From Actinomycetota bacterium (lineage in GTDB: Bacteria > Actinomycetota > Acidimicrobiia > Acidimicrobiales > Acidimicrobilacustridaceae), in the NCBI GenBank assembly GCA_016185305.1, contig JACPNV010000006.1, forward strand, positions 1-64,000: a stretch of 64,000 nucleotides of DNA, given 5' to 3'. The first letter of the stretch is position 1. Every line of letters begins with the position of its first letter. A program made the position numbers and the translations under genes. The notes beneath the pieces are model-generated. The model did no database searches. It was not told the DNA's origin and saw only the letters and a program-made list of their open reading frames with translations. Shown here in pieces: positions 55,724-64,000 of the stretch.

Positions 55724-58131
55724 CTGCGACCGAAGCTCCCCCCGAAGCCGCGACGAGGTCGCGCGTGTTCGGCACGCGCGTGCTGCGCAAGGAAGATCCG
55801 GCGCTGCTGAGCGGCGAGGCGCGATACACCGACGACCTGGCCATCCCCGGCGCGCTGCACATGGCCGTCGTGCGCAGCCCCTACGCCCATGCCCGCATCA
55901 CGGCCATCGACCTGGCAGGGGCACTGGCCATGCCCGGGGTCGTCGCCGCGTTCACCGGCACCGATCTTCTGGACGACTGGGCCCAACCGATGCCGATGGC
56001 CTGGCCGGTCACCGACGATCTGAAGAACCCGCCGCACTACCCGCTGACGCCCGACATCGCCCGGTTCTCCGGCGATGGCGTCGCGGTCGTCGTCGCCGAG
56101 TCGATGGAGCTCGCCCGCGACGCGCTTGAGGCGGTCGTCGTCGACTACGAGCCACTCGACCCCGTGGTGACGGTGGAGGATGGGGTCACCGATCGCGTGC
56201 TCGTCCATGACGACGCGGGCACGAACAAGGCCTACACATGGGAGCTGAAGATCGGCGAGGACGCCGTCGAGCAGGCGTTCGCCACCGCGGCCCACACGGT
56301 GAAGGAGCGGTTCGTCCAGCAGCGGCTCGTACCCATGGCGATGGAGCCGAGGGCGAGCGCGGCGATACCCCAGCCGGTCGGCGGTGAGGTGACGCTCTAC
56401 TCCGCCACCCAGATCCCCCACATCCTCAAGATCTTCACCGCGCTCACGCTCGGCATCCCTGAGCACCACGTGCGGGTCATCGCCCCATCCGTCGGCGGCG
56501 GCTTCGGCTCGAAGCTGGAGGTCTACCAGGAAGAGCTGCTCTGCGTCGCGCTGGCGCGCCGGCTGGGGAAGCCGGTCCGCTGGGTCGAGGAGCGCAGCGA
56601 GAACGCGCACGCGACGATCCAGGGGCGCGCGCAGATCCAAGACGTCGAGCTCGCCGCGGACGAGAACGGCAAGCTGCTCGCCGTCCGGGTGAACCTCACC
56701 GCGGACATGGGCGCGTACCTCATGCTCATCACTCCTGGCATCCCCCTGCTCGGCGCGTTCCTCTACGCCGGCGTGTACGACCTACCGCAGGCCTACTCGT
56801 TCACGTGCACCGGTGTGTTCACCAACCTCACCCCCACGGATGCCTACCGCGGCGCCGGCCGGCCCGAAGCGACCTACGCCATCGAACGGGCCATGGACCG
56901 CCTAGCGCAGACCATGGGCATCGATCCGGTCGAGCTGCGCCGCCGCAACTTCGTGAAGGCCGACCAGTTCCCGTACACCGCGTTCAGCGGGCTGGTCTAC
57001 GACTCGGCCGATCATGAAGCAACGCTGGCGACGGCGCTCGAGCTGGCCGGCTACGACGGCCTGCGCGCCGAGCAAGCGTCACGGCGAGATTCCGGCAGCA
57101 CCCGGCACCTCGGCATCGGCGTGTCCACGTACTTCGAGATGTGCGGGCTGGCGCCGTCCCGCGTGCTCGCCTCGCTCAACTACAGCGCAGGGGGCTGGGA
57201 GGCCGCGACCGTCCGGATCCTTCCCACCAACAAGGTACAGGTCGTCACCGGTTGCTCCCCCCACGGCCAGGGCCACGTGACGTCGTGGTCGATGATCGCC
57301 GCCGACCGGCTCGGCGTCGACCCCGACGACGTCGACGTGCTGCACTCCGACACCGCGCTGTCGCCCGCTGGGCTTGATACCTACGGGTCGCGGTCGCTGG
57401 CGGTCGGTGGCATCGCCGTGTACCAAGCGCTCGACCGCGTCATCGACAAGGCCAAGACCATCGCCGCCCACATGATGGAGTGCGCCGAAGCCGACCTCGA
57501 CTTCGAGAACGGCACCTTCTCGGTTCGTGGGTCGCCCGATCGTGAGCTGCCTCTCGCGGCTGTCGCGTTCGCGGCCTTCACCGCCCACGACCTCCCCGAC
57601 GGCGTGGAACCGAGCCTGGAAGCGAGCTCGGTGTACGACCCGCCCAACTTCTCGTGGCCGAACGGCTGCCACATCTGCGTGGTCGAGGTCGACGAGGAGA
57701 CCGGCGCCGTCGACGTGTTGAAGTATGTCGCGGTGGACGACTGCGGCAACCGGCTCAACCCGATGATCGTCGAGGGGCAGGTGCATGGCGGTGTCGTCCA
57801 GGGGCTGGCGCAGGCGCTGTACGAGGAGGCGGTGTACGACGAGCACGGCAACCTCACGACCGCGACTCTCGCGGACTACCTCGTTCCCGCCGCTCCCGAT
57901 GTCCCGTCCATCACGACCGGCGCGACCGTGACGCCGAGCCCGACGAACCCGCTCGGCGTGAAGGGCATCGGCGAGGCGGGGGCCATAGGCAGCACACCCG
58001 CGGTCATCAACGCCATCGTCGACGCCCTCTCGCCCTTGGGCGTCACCGACGTGGAGATGCCCGCCTCGCCGCTCCGGGTGTGGTCCACCATCCAAGCGGC
58101 GCAGACCGCCGCGACAGGAGGCGCCCGATGA
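55720..58131 (+). CDS. Molybdenum hydroxylase large subunit (CoxL form II-like)
   Basis: 803 residues from ATG 55720, overlapping the small-subunit stop. Molybdopterin contacts: [14 protein letters not shown], the active-site loop AYRGAGR (375-381) and [19 protein letters not shown] near the end, with the catalytic Glu in KGIGEAG. Form I CO dehydrogenases have AYXCSFR with a Cys that carries the Mo-Cu centre; this protein lacks it. It belongs to the form II group, whose substrates are uncertain, so CO oxidation should not be assumed. Gene order is S-L-M. Confidence 0.92.
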   Translation: MTATEAPPEAATRSRVFGTRVLRKEDPALLSGEARYTDDLAIPGALHMAVVRSPYAHARITAIDLAGALAMPGVVAAFTGTDLLDDWAQPMPMAWPVTDDLKNPPHYPLTPDIARFSGDGVAVVVAESMELARDALEAVVVDYEPLDPVVTVEDGVTDRVLVHDDAGTNKAYTWELKIGEDAVEQAFATAAHTVKERFVQQRLVPMAMEPRASAAIPQPVGGEVTLYSATQIPHILKIFTALTLGIPEHHVRVIAPSVGGGFGSKLEVYQEELLCVALARRLGKPVRWVEERSENAHATIQGRAQIQDVELAADENGKLLAVRVNLTADMGAYLMLITPGIPLLGAFLYAGVYDLPQAYSFTCTGVFTNLTPTDAYRGAGRPEATYAIERAMDRLAQTMGIDPVELRRRNFVKADQFPYTAFSGLVYDSADHEATLATALELAGYDGLRAEQASRRDSGSTRHLGIGVSTYFEMCGLAPSRVLASLNYSAGGWEAATVRILPTNKVQVVTGCSPHGQGHVTSWSMIAADRLGVDPDDVDVLHSDTALSPAGLDTYGSRSLAVGGIAVYQALDRVIDKAKTIAAHMMECAEADLDFENGTFSVRGSPDRELPLAAVAFAAFTAHDLPDGVEPSLEASSVYDPPNFSWPNGCHICVVEVDEETGAVDVLKYVAVDDCGNRLNPMIVEGQVHGGVVQGLAQALYEEAVYDEHGNLTTATLADYLVPAAPDVPSITTGATVTPSPTNPLGVKGIGEAGAIGSTPAVINAIVDALSPLGVTDVEMPASPLRVWSTIQAAQTAATGGAR

Positions 58132-58949
58132 TCCCCGCTCCTTTCGACTACGCGCGGGCCGAGTCCGCCGAGCACGCGCTTGCGCTCCTGACCGAGCACG
58201 GCGACGACGCCAAGCTCCTCGCCGGCGGCCATTCCCTGCTGCCGCTCATGAAGCTGCGGCTGGCGACGCCGTCGGTGCTGATCGACGTCGGCCGGCTCAC
58301 CGACCTGTCCTACGTCCGCGATGCCGGCGACTACATCGCCATCGGCGCGCTCACGCGCCACCGCGATCTGGAAACGTCAGAGGTGTTGCAGGCAGAAGCC
58401 CCACTCGTCGCGCATGTCGCCGGCCAGGTCGGCGATCCGCAGGTCCGCCACCGCGGCACGATCGGCGGCTCGATCGCACACGCCGACCCGGCGTCTGACC
58501 TGCCCGCCGCGGTCCTCGCGCTTGGCGGCTCGATGGTCGTCACCGGTCAGAACGGCGAGCGCGAGATCCCTTCGAGCGAGTTCTACCTCGGGTTCCTCGA
58601 ATCGGCGCTCGAACCCGGCGAGCTGCTGACCGAGATCCGCGTCCCCAAGCACGGCGGCGCCGGCTGGTCGTTCCAGAAGTTCAACCGCCGGGCCCAGGAC
58701 TGGGCCATCGTCGGCGTCGCAGCCGTGAAGGCCAACGGGTCGAGCGGCGTCGCTCTCATCAACATGGGCTCGACGCCCATCTTCGCGTCCGGCGTGGTCG
58801 AGGCCATGCAGGCGGGGGCCTCGGCGAGTGAAGCGGCCGAGCGGGCCCCGGAAGGCACCGACCCGCAGACCGACATCCACGCGACGCCGGAGTTCCGCGA
58901 GCACCTCGCCCGCGTCCTCGTCCGCCGCGCCCTCGAAGAGATCGGGTAG
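58128..58949 (+). CDS. Molybdenum hydroxylase FAD-binding medium subunit (CoxM type)
   Basis: 273 residues from ATG 58128, overlapping the large-subunit stop (ATGA). FAD sites are AGGHSLLPLMKLR and RGTIGGSIAHADPASDLPA. The C-terminal CO_deh_flav_C domain is short, ending EHLARVLVRRALEE. It accepts electrons from the Fe-S subunit. It converges on the coxE-like gene with one base between stops. Confidence 0.92.
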   Translation: MIPAPFDYARAESAEHALALLTEHGDDAKLLAGGHSLLPLMKLRLATPSVLIDVGRLTDLSYVRDAGDYIAIGALTRHRDLETSEVLQAEAPLVAHVAGQVGDPQVRHRGTIGGSIAHADPASDLPAAVLALGGSMVVTGQNGEREIPSSEFYLGFLESALEPGELLTEIRVPKHGGAGWSFQKFNRRAQDWAIVGVAAVKANGSSGVALINMGSTPIFASGVVEAMQAGASASEAAERAPEGTDPQTDIHATPEFREHLARVLVRRALEEIG

Positions 58950-58950
58950 G

Positions 58951-60084
58951 TCAACCGGCAGCGATGACACGAGCGAGGTCGTCGAGGGCGGCGAGGTTGT
59001 GGCCTTCCACGAAATCGTCGACGTACGGGAGCGCGGCCGCCATGCCCTGGGCGAGCGGCTGGTAGCCCGGCGTCGCCTTGAGCGGGTTGACCCACACGAC
59101 GCGGAACGCGACGCGGTGCAGGCGCGCCATCTCGGCCGCCAGCTCGCTCGGATCGCCGCGATCCCATCCGTCTGAGAGGATCGCTACGACCGCCCCCCTC
59201 GCCATCCCCCGCACGCCCCACTCGTCGTTGAATCGCCGCAGGCTCTCTCCGAGCCTGGTGCCGCCCGACCAGTCCTCGACCGCGCTGGACGTGCGGGCCA
59301 GCGCGGCGTCGGGGTCGCGGCTCGAGAGCTCGCGCGTCAGACGCGTCAGGCGCGTGCCGAGCGCGAACGCCTCGACCCGCACCCGCCCCGCGACAGCCGC
59401 ATGTACGAACCGCAACAGCGCGCGAGAGTACGGCTCCATCGACCCGCTGATGTCGCAGAGCAGCACAACCCGCCGGGGCCTGCTCCCGGGTTGGCGATGG
59501 TGGCGGCGGACAGCCTCGCCGTGCGTGCGCATCGTGGAGCGCATCGTGCGGCGCACGTCGGTTTGGCCGCGCGGGCGCCGCGACGGTTTCAGCCGCCGCG
59601 ATCGGCGGAGCGCGCCAGCAAGCCGGAGGTCGGCCATGAGCCGTTGCGCCTCCCTCAGCTCGTCGGCCGTATAGGCGGCGAAGTCCTTGTGGCGAAGGAG
59701 CTCGGTCGGGCTGTAACGCACGACGATGGTTTCACCGTCGTCCAGCCTCGCTTCATCCCGTTCGTGCCGATCGCCGGAGGGCTCGCCTTCGTCGTCGAGG
59801 ACGATCGTGAGCGGCACCCGCTCGGCCGGCGCAGCGGGCTCCGGCGACGACTGCCAGAAGGAGGCAAAGACCCGGTCATAGGTGGCGATGTCGTCGTGGC
59901 GAGGAACCAGTGTCGCCCGCCCGGCCCAGTACATCGACGACTCGCGCTCGGCGCCCACCGCCTCCAGCGCGTCGGCGTACAGCACCGTGCTCTTCACCGG
60001 CACCGAGACGCCCGCAGCGCGCAGCGCCCGCACGAAGCGAACGATCATCGCTTCGATCTGCGCGCCGCTCGCGTGGACGCTCAC
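58951..60084 (-). CDS. VWA-domain maturation protein (CoxE type)
   Basis: 377 residues from GTG 60084. The metal-ion-dependent adhesion site is VVLLCDISGSMEPYSRALL, with Thr in WSGGTRLGESL and Asp in AILSDGWDRGD; the N-terminal half is helical with a basic linker (RRSRRLKPSRRPRGQ). CoxE-type proteins work with a MoxR ATPase (CoxD) to mature the active site of molybdenum hydroxylases. The coxD-like gene is 3 bp upstream on the same strand. A role for the neighbouring CoxSLM is likely. Confidence 0.88.
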   Translation of the reverse strand: MSVHASGAQIEAMIVRFVRALRAAGVSVPVKSTVLYADALEAVGAERESSMYWAGRATLVPRHDDIATYDRVFASFWQSSPEPAAPAERVPLTIVLDDEGEPSGDRHERDEARLDDGETIVVRYSPTELLRHKDFAAYTADELREAQRLMADLRLAGALRRSRRLKPSRRPRGQTDVRRTMRSTMRTHGEAVRRHHRQPGSRPRRVVLLCDISGSMEPYSRALLRFVHAAVAGRVRVEAFALGTRLTRLTRELSSRDPDAALARTSSAVEDWSGGTRLGESLRRFNDEWGVRGMARGAVVAILSDGWDRGDPSELAAEMARLHRVAFRVVWVNPLKATPGYQPLAQGMAAALPYVDDFVEGHNLAALDDLARVIAAG

Positions 60085-60087
60085 CTG

Positions 60088-61008
60088 CTACCCGCCGGCC
60101 TGTGACCGGGCGCTGTCGACCAGCGCGCCGAGACCGTGTCGCCGTGTTCGTTCCTCGTCTTCGCGGTACTTGAGAACGGTGCCGAGCGTAGCGGCGGCCG
60201 ACGCCTCGTCGAGCGCGTCGCGACCGAGCACGTGCAGCGCCTGGGCCCAGTCGATCGTCTCGGCCACCCCCGGCGGCTTGTAGAGCCCCAACCCGCGGAT
60301 CGCCGCGGTCGCGGCGGCCACCTGGCGCGCCAGACGCTCACCGACGCCCGGTGCTCGCAAGCGGACGATCGCGACTTCCCGGTCGATGTCGGGATGTTCG
60401 ACCCAGTGGTAGAGGCAGCGCCGCTTCAGTGCGTCATGCACGTCGCGCGTGCGGTTCGAGGTGATCACGACGATCGGCGGCACGTCGGCGTGGAACGTCC
60501 CGACCTCGGGCACGGTGATCGAGTAATCGGCCAGCACCTCGAGCAGGAACGCCTCGAACTCGTCGTCGGCCCGGTCGACCTCGTCGATCAGCAGGATCGG
60601 GGGCGGACCCTCGCGATGGTCGATGGCCCGCAGCAGGGGCCGCCGCACGAGGAACCGCTCGGAGTACAGCTCGTCCTCCAGCCCGTCGGCCGTGGCGTGC
60701 CGCTGCTCGACTTCGGTGGCCCGCAGGTGCAGGAGCTGGCGGGAGTAGTCCCACTCGTACATCGCCTGCGACACATCGATGCCCTCATAGCACTGGAGCC
60801 GGATCAGCTCACCGCCGGTCCAGCGGGCGAGCACGTTGGCGACCTCGGTCTTGCCGACACCGGCCTCACCCTCGAGCAGCAGCGGCCGCCCGAGCCGCAA
60901 CGCGAGGAACACGACGGTGGCGAGCCCTTCGTCGGCCAGGTACTCGTGCTCGGCAAGCGCCGCTCGAACCGCCTCAGGATCGAGGTCTGGGTCGCGGGTG
61001 TCGGCCAT
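60088..61008 (-). CDS. MoxR-type AAA+ ATPase (CoxD type)
   Basis: 306 residues. Walker A: LLEGEAGVGKTEVANVLA; Walker B: ILLIDEVDRADDEFEAFLLE; sensor 1: VVITSNRTRDVHDALKRRC. The C-terminal AAA lid follows. MoxR AAA+ proteins pair with VWA proteins as chaperones for metal insertion; CoxD is needed for sulfuration in CO dehydrogenase maturation. It lies just upstream of coxE and is probably co-transcribed with it. Confidence 0.9.
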   Translation of the reverse strand: MADTRDPDLDPEAVRAALAEHEYLADEGLATVVFLALRLGRPLLLEGEAGVGKTEVANVLARWTGGELIRLQCYEGIDVSQAMYEWDYSRQLLHLRATEVEQRHATADGLEDELYSERFLVRRPLLRAIDHREGPPPILLIDEVDRADDEFEAFLLEVLADYSITVPEVGTFHADVPPIVVITSNRTRDVHDALKRRCLYHWVEHPDIDREVAIVRLRAPGVGERLARQVAAATAAIRGLGLYKPPGVAETIDWAQALHVLGRDALDEASAAATLGTVLKYREDEERTRRHGLGALVDSARSQAGG

Positions 61009-61028
61009 CGACCCAGCCTAAGTGAAGG

Positions 61029-61277
61029 TCAGCTGTCAGCAACTTCGATGAAGATGCACTCGCCCGGGCACTCCTCGGCGGCCTCGACGACGCCATCGAG
61101 CTCGCCGTCCGGCACGCCGACGATGCCTCGCGGACCGCCCGGATCGCTCTTCACCCCCGAGCCGTCCTTCACGTAGGCCAAGCCGTCGTCGAGCAAGACG
61201 AAGAGATCCGGGGCGATCTCCGCACAGATGCCGTCGCCGGTGCAGAGATCCTGGTCGATCCAGACTTGGTAGGCCAT
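61029..61277 (-). CDS. Small ferredoxin ([3Fe-4S]/[4Fe-4S] type)
   Basis: 82 residues. The cluster cysteines are CTGDGICAEIAPDLF (C-x5-C) and EECPGECIFIE (CP). Spacing C-x5-C with no third cysteine between suggests a [3Fe-4S] ferredoxin of the type that serves P450s, but an extra Cys in CPGEC could give a different arrangement. Start ATG 61277 with GAGGAG upstream. It may be an electron carrier for oxygenases; no P450 is in the window. Confidence 0.85.
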   Translation of the reverse strand: MAYQVWIDQDLCTGDGICAEIAPDLFVLLDDGLAYVKDGSGVKSDPGGPRGIVGVPDGELDGVVEAAEECPGECIFIEVADS

Positions 61278-61360
61278 CGCTCCTCAAACGTGTCGGGCGG
61301 GCGGAAACGGGGTCGGGACAGTCTGGCAAAGACCGTCTTCCGCACCGAAATCGCGGCTCG

Positions 61361-64000
61361 TCAGGCCTCGCTCGCGTGGCGGCTCACGATCCCGAGGATG
61401 TCCTCGCCGTAACGGTCGAGCTTGACCGGCCCGATCCCGTCGACGCCCAGCAGCTCTTTCGCAGATCTCGGGGTGCGCGCGGCGATCAGCGCCAACGTCT
61501 TGTCGCCCGCCACGACGTAGGCCGGCACAGCGTCGGCCGTGGCTCGCTCGCGCCGCCACGCCTTCAGCGCCGCCAGGAGGTCGGGGTTCGCGACAGCTGT
61601 CGCGGGCATCGCCGCCCCCGCTCGCGACCGGGCCGCCGGGCTCTCGGGCGGCGCGCGCCGGGATGTCCGCCCGAAGAGCTCGGCGAGGAAGGTCGACGGC
61701 TGCTGCTCGTCGGCCATGACCGTCACCGACTGCTGCCCGCGGGTGATGGCAACATGGAACACCCGCCGCTCCTCTTCGAGGTCGAGGCTCAACCGGTGCG
61801 GGAAGATCTTCTCCGACACGTCGTGGACGATGACGTGCGGCCACTCCAGCCCCTTGACGCGATGCACCGTCGACAGCGTCACGCCCGCGCCGTCATGCCC
61901 CTGCGACAACGAGTCGCGCAGCCACTTGCCAAAGGTGCTCGCGTCGGGATGGAACGCGGCCAGCGCGATCAACGCCCGAAGGTCGTCGGAGTGCGCGGCG
62001 GTGTTCCGGCCCTGGTGCGCGTGATCCAGCGTCTGCATGGAGTGCTCCAGTCCCATGTCGGTGCGAACCAACTCGAGGATGCGCTTGGTCGTGGCCGACT
62101 TCGCCGTCGCGAGCTGGCGGATGCGCCCCACGCCGTGGGCGAAGTCGAGCACCTTGTCCGTGTCACGATCGCTGCTCAGCCGATGCGCGAGTCGCTCCAG
62201 ACCGTCGATGTCCTTCTGCTCCGCCATCCATTCGATGACCTTCGGTGAGAGCCCGCGGCTCGGGCGGCGGGCGGCACGCTGAACGTCGGCTGCGCCGAGA
62301 CGGCCGCTGGTCGACGCCAGCCGCAGCCACGACAGAGCTGCAGCCACGCCTGTCCGTTCCAGGAACCGGGCGCCGTCGAGGTTGAAGACGGGTATGCCCT
62401 CCAGGAACAGCCCGACCTGGATCGGCGCGAGCAACGTGTTGACGCGAGCCAGCACGGCGACGTCTTGTGGGCGCGCCCCCTGCGCGATGATGGACGCCAC
62501 GAGGTCGACCGTCGACCGCGCCGGTTCGTCCACCGTCTCGATCACCAACGTGTCCGGGCCCGTCCGGTTCTTCGGACCGACGTGGACCTCCTTCGGCACT
62601 CGCCGCCGGTTGTACGACAGCAGGTTGGTCGCCGCCCGAACCACTGGCTCCGGGCACCGGTAGTTGACCGTCAGCGCGTGATGCGTCGCCCCGGGGAAGT
62701 ACGTGTCGAACGCGATGAGCCAGTCTGGCGATGCACCCGAGTAGCCATAGATGGTCTGGTCGTCGTCTCCAACACCGAACACGTTGAACTCGGGCGCGGC
62801 CAGCAGGCGGATGAGCAGAAGATGGGCCGGCGTCAGGTCCTGGAACTCGTCGACCAGAAGCAGGCGGCATCGCCGCTGCGCATCGCGTCGCGTCTCAGGC
62901 TCGGTGAGCAGCACCTCGACGGCGCGATAGATCTGCTCGTCGAAGTCGACGACGCCGCGGCGGCGGAGCTCGTCACGGTACTTCGGAAAGAAGGTCGCCA
63001 GGCCGTCGACGTCACCCTCGAACGCGTCCTCGACCGCCTTCGGGTCCTGTAGGCCGAGGCGCACGGCAGAGAGCGCGTCGATCCACGCGGCGGCGGGATC
63101 GGTGTTCGCTCGCCGCGGGAACTTGATCATCCGCGAGAGCAGGTCGCGGACCTGTGCCTCGTCGATCGTCGCGACGCGCTCGCCGCGGCGGCGAAAGCCC
63201 GCCGTGCCGTTGAGGATGGCCAGCGCCATGGCGTTCAAGGTCTGCACTTGCAGTTGTGGAAGATCGCGCGTCCGCGCCCGCATCTCCTCCTGCGCCCGCT
63301 TGTTGAACGCGATCAGCGTCATCGCCTCTGGGGGGACGCCGGCGGTGGAAAGGAGGAAGCGCGCACGCTCGGTCAGCACCCGGGTCTTGCCCGAGCCGGC
63401 GGGGGCGATGATCCGCGAGCACGCGCCTTGGTCGCCGACCGCTTCGAGCTGGTCCGGTGCGAGGTCGGCTTCTGGTGTCCCGGCGCGCAGCGGCTCGAGG
63501 TAGCCGTGCTCCAGCGAGACGCCGGGCACGATCGGCGCGTCGACGCCCGCCCGTGCGAGGCCCAACGGCCCGCCATCGCAGAACGCGTGCCGGCCGTCGG
63601 GCAGAACGATGTCGCCGGCTCCCGCGGTCGCGGGCTCCGCGCCGAGTGCCATGGCCTGCCGCAAAGGTGCGAACACCGGGTTCGCGGGGTCGCGAGCGTC
63701 GACGGCGTTGGATCGCATGAGTTGCTCCAACGTCTCGGCCCCGAACTCGAACGAGACCGGCACCTGCCACACGGCGCCGCGACCCACCGCCCCACCTGCG
63801 TCGTGGATCTCGCTCTCTCCCGGCTCGATCTCATACACCGTCGGCTCTCGGGCGTTGAAGGCTCGGCGCACGGACTCGAGCAGCGACCCTCGATCCGCAA
63901 CCGGAACCACGACGCGGTCGCATGCGGACCAGGGCGGCGGCACCGCCCCGCCCGGCTCGATGAGCAGCGATCGCCCGAGCGCGGCCGGTCCTTTCAGACG
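61361..64000 (-). CDS. UvrD/PcrA-type helicase with HRDC domain, UvrD2-like (N-terminus beyond window)
   Basis: The frame is open to base 64000, so the start is outside. At least 880 residues are visible. The first about 190 form an extension without recognised family (RLKGPAALGRSLLIEPGGAV onward). Then the helicase: motif I APAGSGKTRVL, motif II LLLVDEFQDL, motif III GDDDQTIYGYSGA, motif VI VAITRGQQ. The C-terminus is an HRDC domain, ALKAWRRERATADAVPAYVV, then HhH-like SAKELLGVDGIGPVKLDRYG. UvrD plus HRDC is the architecture of mycobacterial UvrD2. It unwinds DNA 3'-5' in repair or replication. The extension upstream of motif I is absent from canonical UvrD2. Confidence 0.85.
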   Translation of the reverse strand, partial: RLKGPAALGRSLLIEPGGAVPPPWSACDRVVVPVADRGSLLESVRRAFNAREPTVYEIEPGESEIHDAGGAVGRGAVWQVPVSFEFGAETLEQLMRSNAVDARDPANPVFAPLRQAMALGAEPATAGAGDIVLPDGRHAFCDGGPLGLARAGVDAPIVPGVSLEHGYLEPLRAGTPEADLAPDQLEAVGDQGACSRIIAPAGSGKTRVLTERARFLLSTAGVPPEAMTLIAFNKRAQEEMRARTRDLPQLQVQTLNAMALAILNGTAGFRRRGERVATIDEAQVRDLLSRMIKFPRRANTDPAAAWIDALSAVRLGLQDPKAVEDAFEGDVDGLATFFPKYRDELRRRGVVDFDEQIYRAVEVLLTEPETRRDAQRRCRLLLVDEFQDLTPAHLLLIRLLAAPEFNVFGVGDDDQTIYGYSGASPDWLIAFDTYFPGATHHALTVNYRCPEPVVRAATNLLSYNRRRVPKEVHVGPKNRTGPDTLVIETVDEPARSTVDLVASIIAQGARPQDVAVLARVNTLLAPIQVGLFLEGIPVFNLDGARFLERTGVAAALSWLRLASTSGRLGAADVQRAARRPSRGLSPKVIEWMAEQKDIDGLERLAHRLSSDRDTDKVLDFAHGVGRIRQLATAKSATTKRILELVRTDMGLEHSMQTLDHAHQGRNTAAHSDDLRALIALAAFHPDASTFGKWLRDSLSQGHDGAGVTLSTVHRVKGLEWPHVIVHDVSEKIFPHRLSLDLEEERRVFHVAITRGQQSVTVMADEQQPSTFLAELFGRTSRRAPPESPAARSRAGAAMPATAVANPDLLAALKAWRRERATADAVPAYVVAGDKTLALIAARTPRSAKELLGVDGIGPVKLDRYGEDILGIVSRHASEA

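Noticed and set aside
55720-58131. True CO dehydrogenase
   Set aside because: The AYRGAGR loop lacks the Cys needed for the Mo-Cu site.
61284-61844. Separate gene of 186 residues
   Set aside because: It overlaps the UvrD-like helicase in another frame and is Arg/Ala-rich without motifs.

Overview
This 64 kb window is high-GC DNA from an actinobacterium, most likely a deep-branching one such as Acidimicrobiia. The phylum-level call rests on a Pup-proteasome cluster (PrcBA, PafABC), a GarA/OdhI-like FHA protein next to MerR regulators, a DUF4193-like protein, a HelY helicase and many starts that look leaderless. The class-level call is inference. No rRNA, tRNA, CRISPR array, transposase or integrase was seen.

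Layout. (1) 1-13.8 kb: end of alaS, a HIT protein, pgsA, a mannose-1-P guanylyltransferase fused to a degenerate phosphomannomutase, then gcvH-garA-merR-hpt, a bifunctional nuclease, a K+ channel, a second merR and gcvT. This resembles the mycobacterial pgsA2-gcvH-garA-Rv1828-Rv1829-Rv1830 neighbourhood. (2) 13.8-17.05 kb: gcvP on the minus strand, preceded by a tandem glycine riboswitch. (3) 17-28 kb: accessory-like genes: GH36 glycosidase, luciferase-like oxidoreductase, DUF3089 lipase-like lipoprotein, aldolase, Dyp peroxidase, a DUF1778/GNAT toxin-antitoxin pair beside a dif-like XerC/D site, a helical-repeat protein and a stand-alone ClpX-type zinc finger/HTH protein. (4) 28-42.8 kb: a PAS-GGDEF-EAL c-di-GMP enzyme, secreted or anchored proteins, a carotenoid oxygenase, small housekeeping genes, a tandem ThyX-like protein and an M20 peptidase. 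(5) 42.2-55.1 kb: helY-tatC-tatB, two signal peptidases, pafC-pafB-pafA and prcA-prcB, in the mycobacterial order but with extra genes inserted and without pup or dop. (6) 55.2-61 kb: molybdenum hydroxylase genes (CoxS-CoxL-CoxM) facing coxE/coxD maturation genes. (7) 61-64 kb: ferredoxin and a UvrD2-like helicase that runs off the right edge.

How the genes fit together. gcvH, gcvT and gcvP supply the H, T and P proteins of glycine cleavage, with gcvP under glycine control; GarA and the MerR proteins nearby suggest a link between carbon/nitrogen flux and growth. The Paf/Prc genes give Pup ligation, DNA-damage regulation and proteolysis, while Tat and LepB export and process proteins such as the Tat-type carotenoid oxygenase. 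The CoxSLM enzyme has the form II AYRGAGR active-site loop, so its substrate is uncertain.

Regulation seen in sequence: about fifteen genes have a TANNNT hexamer 4-10 nt before the start codon, and several divergent gaps hold clear palindromic operators. Three genes appear to use non-standard starts (CTG, CTG, ATC).
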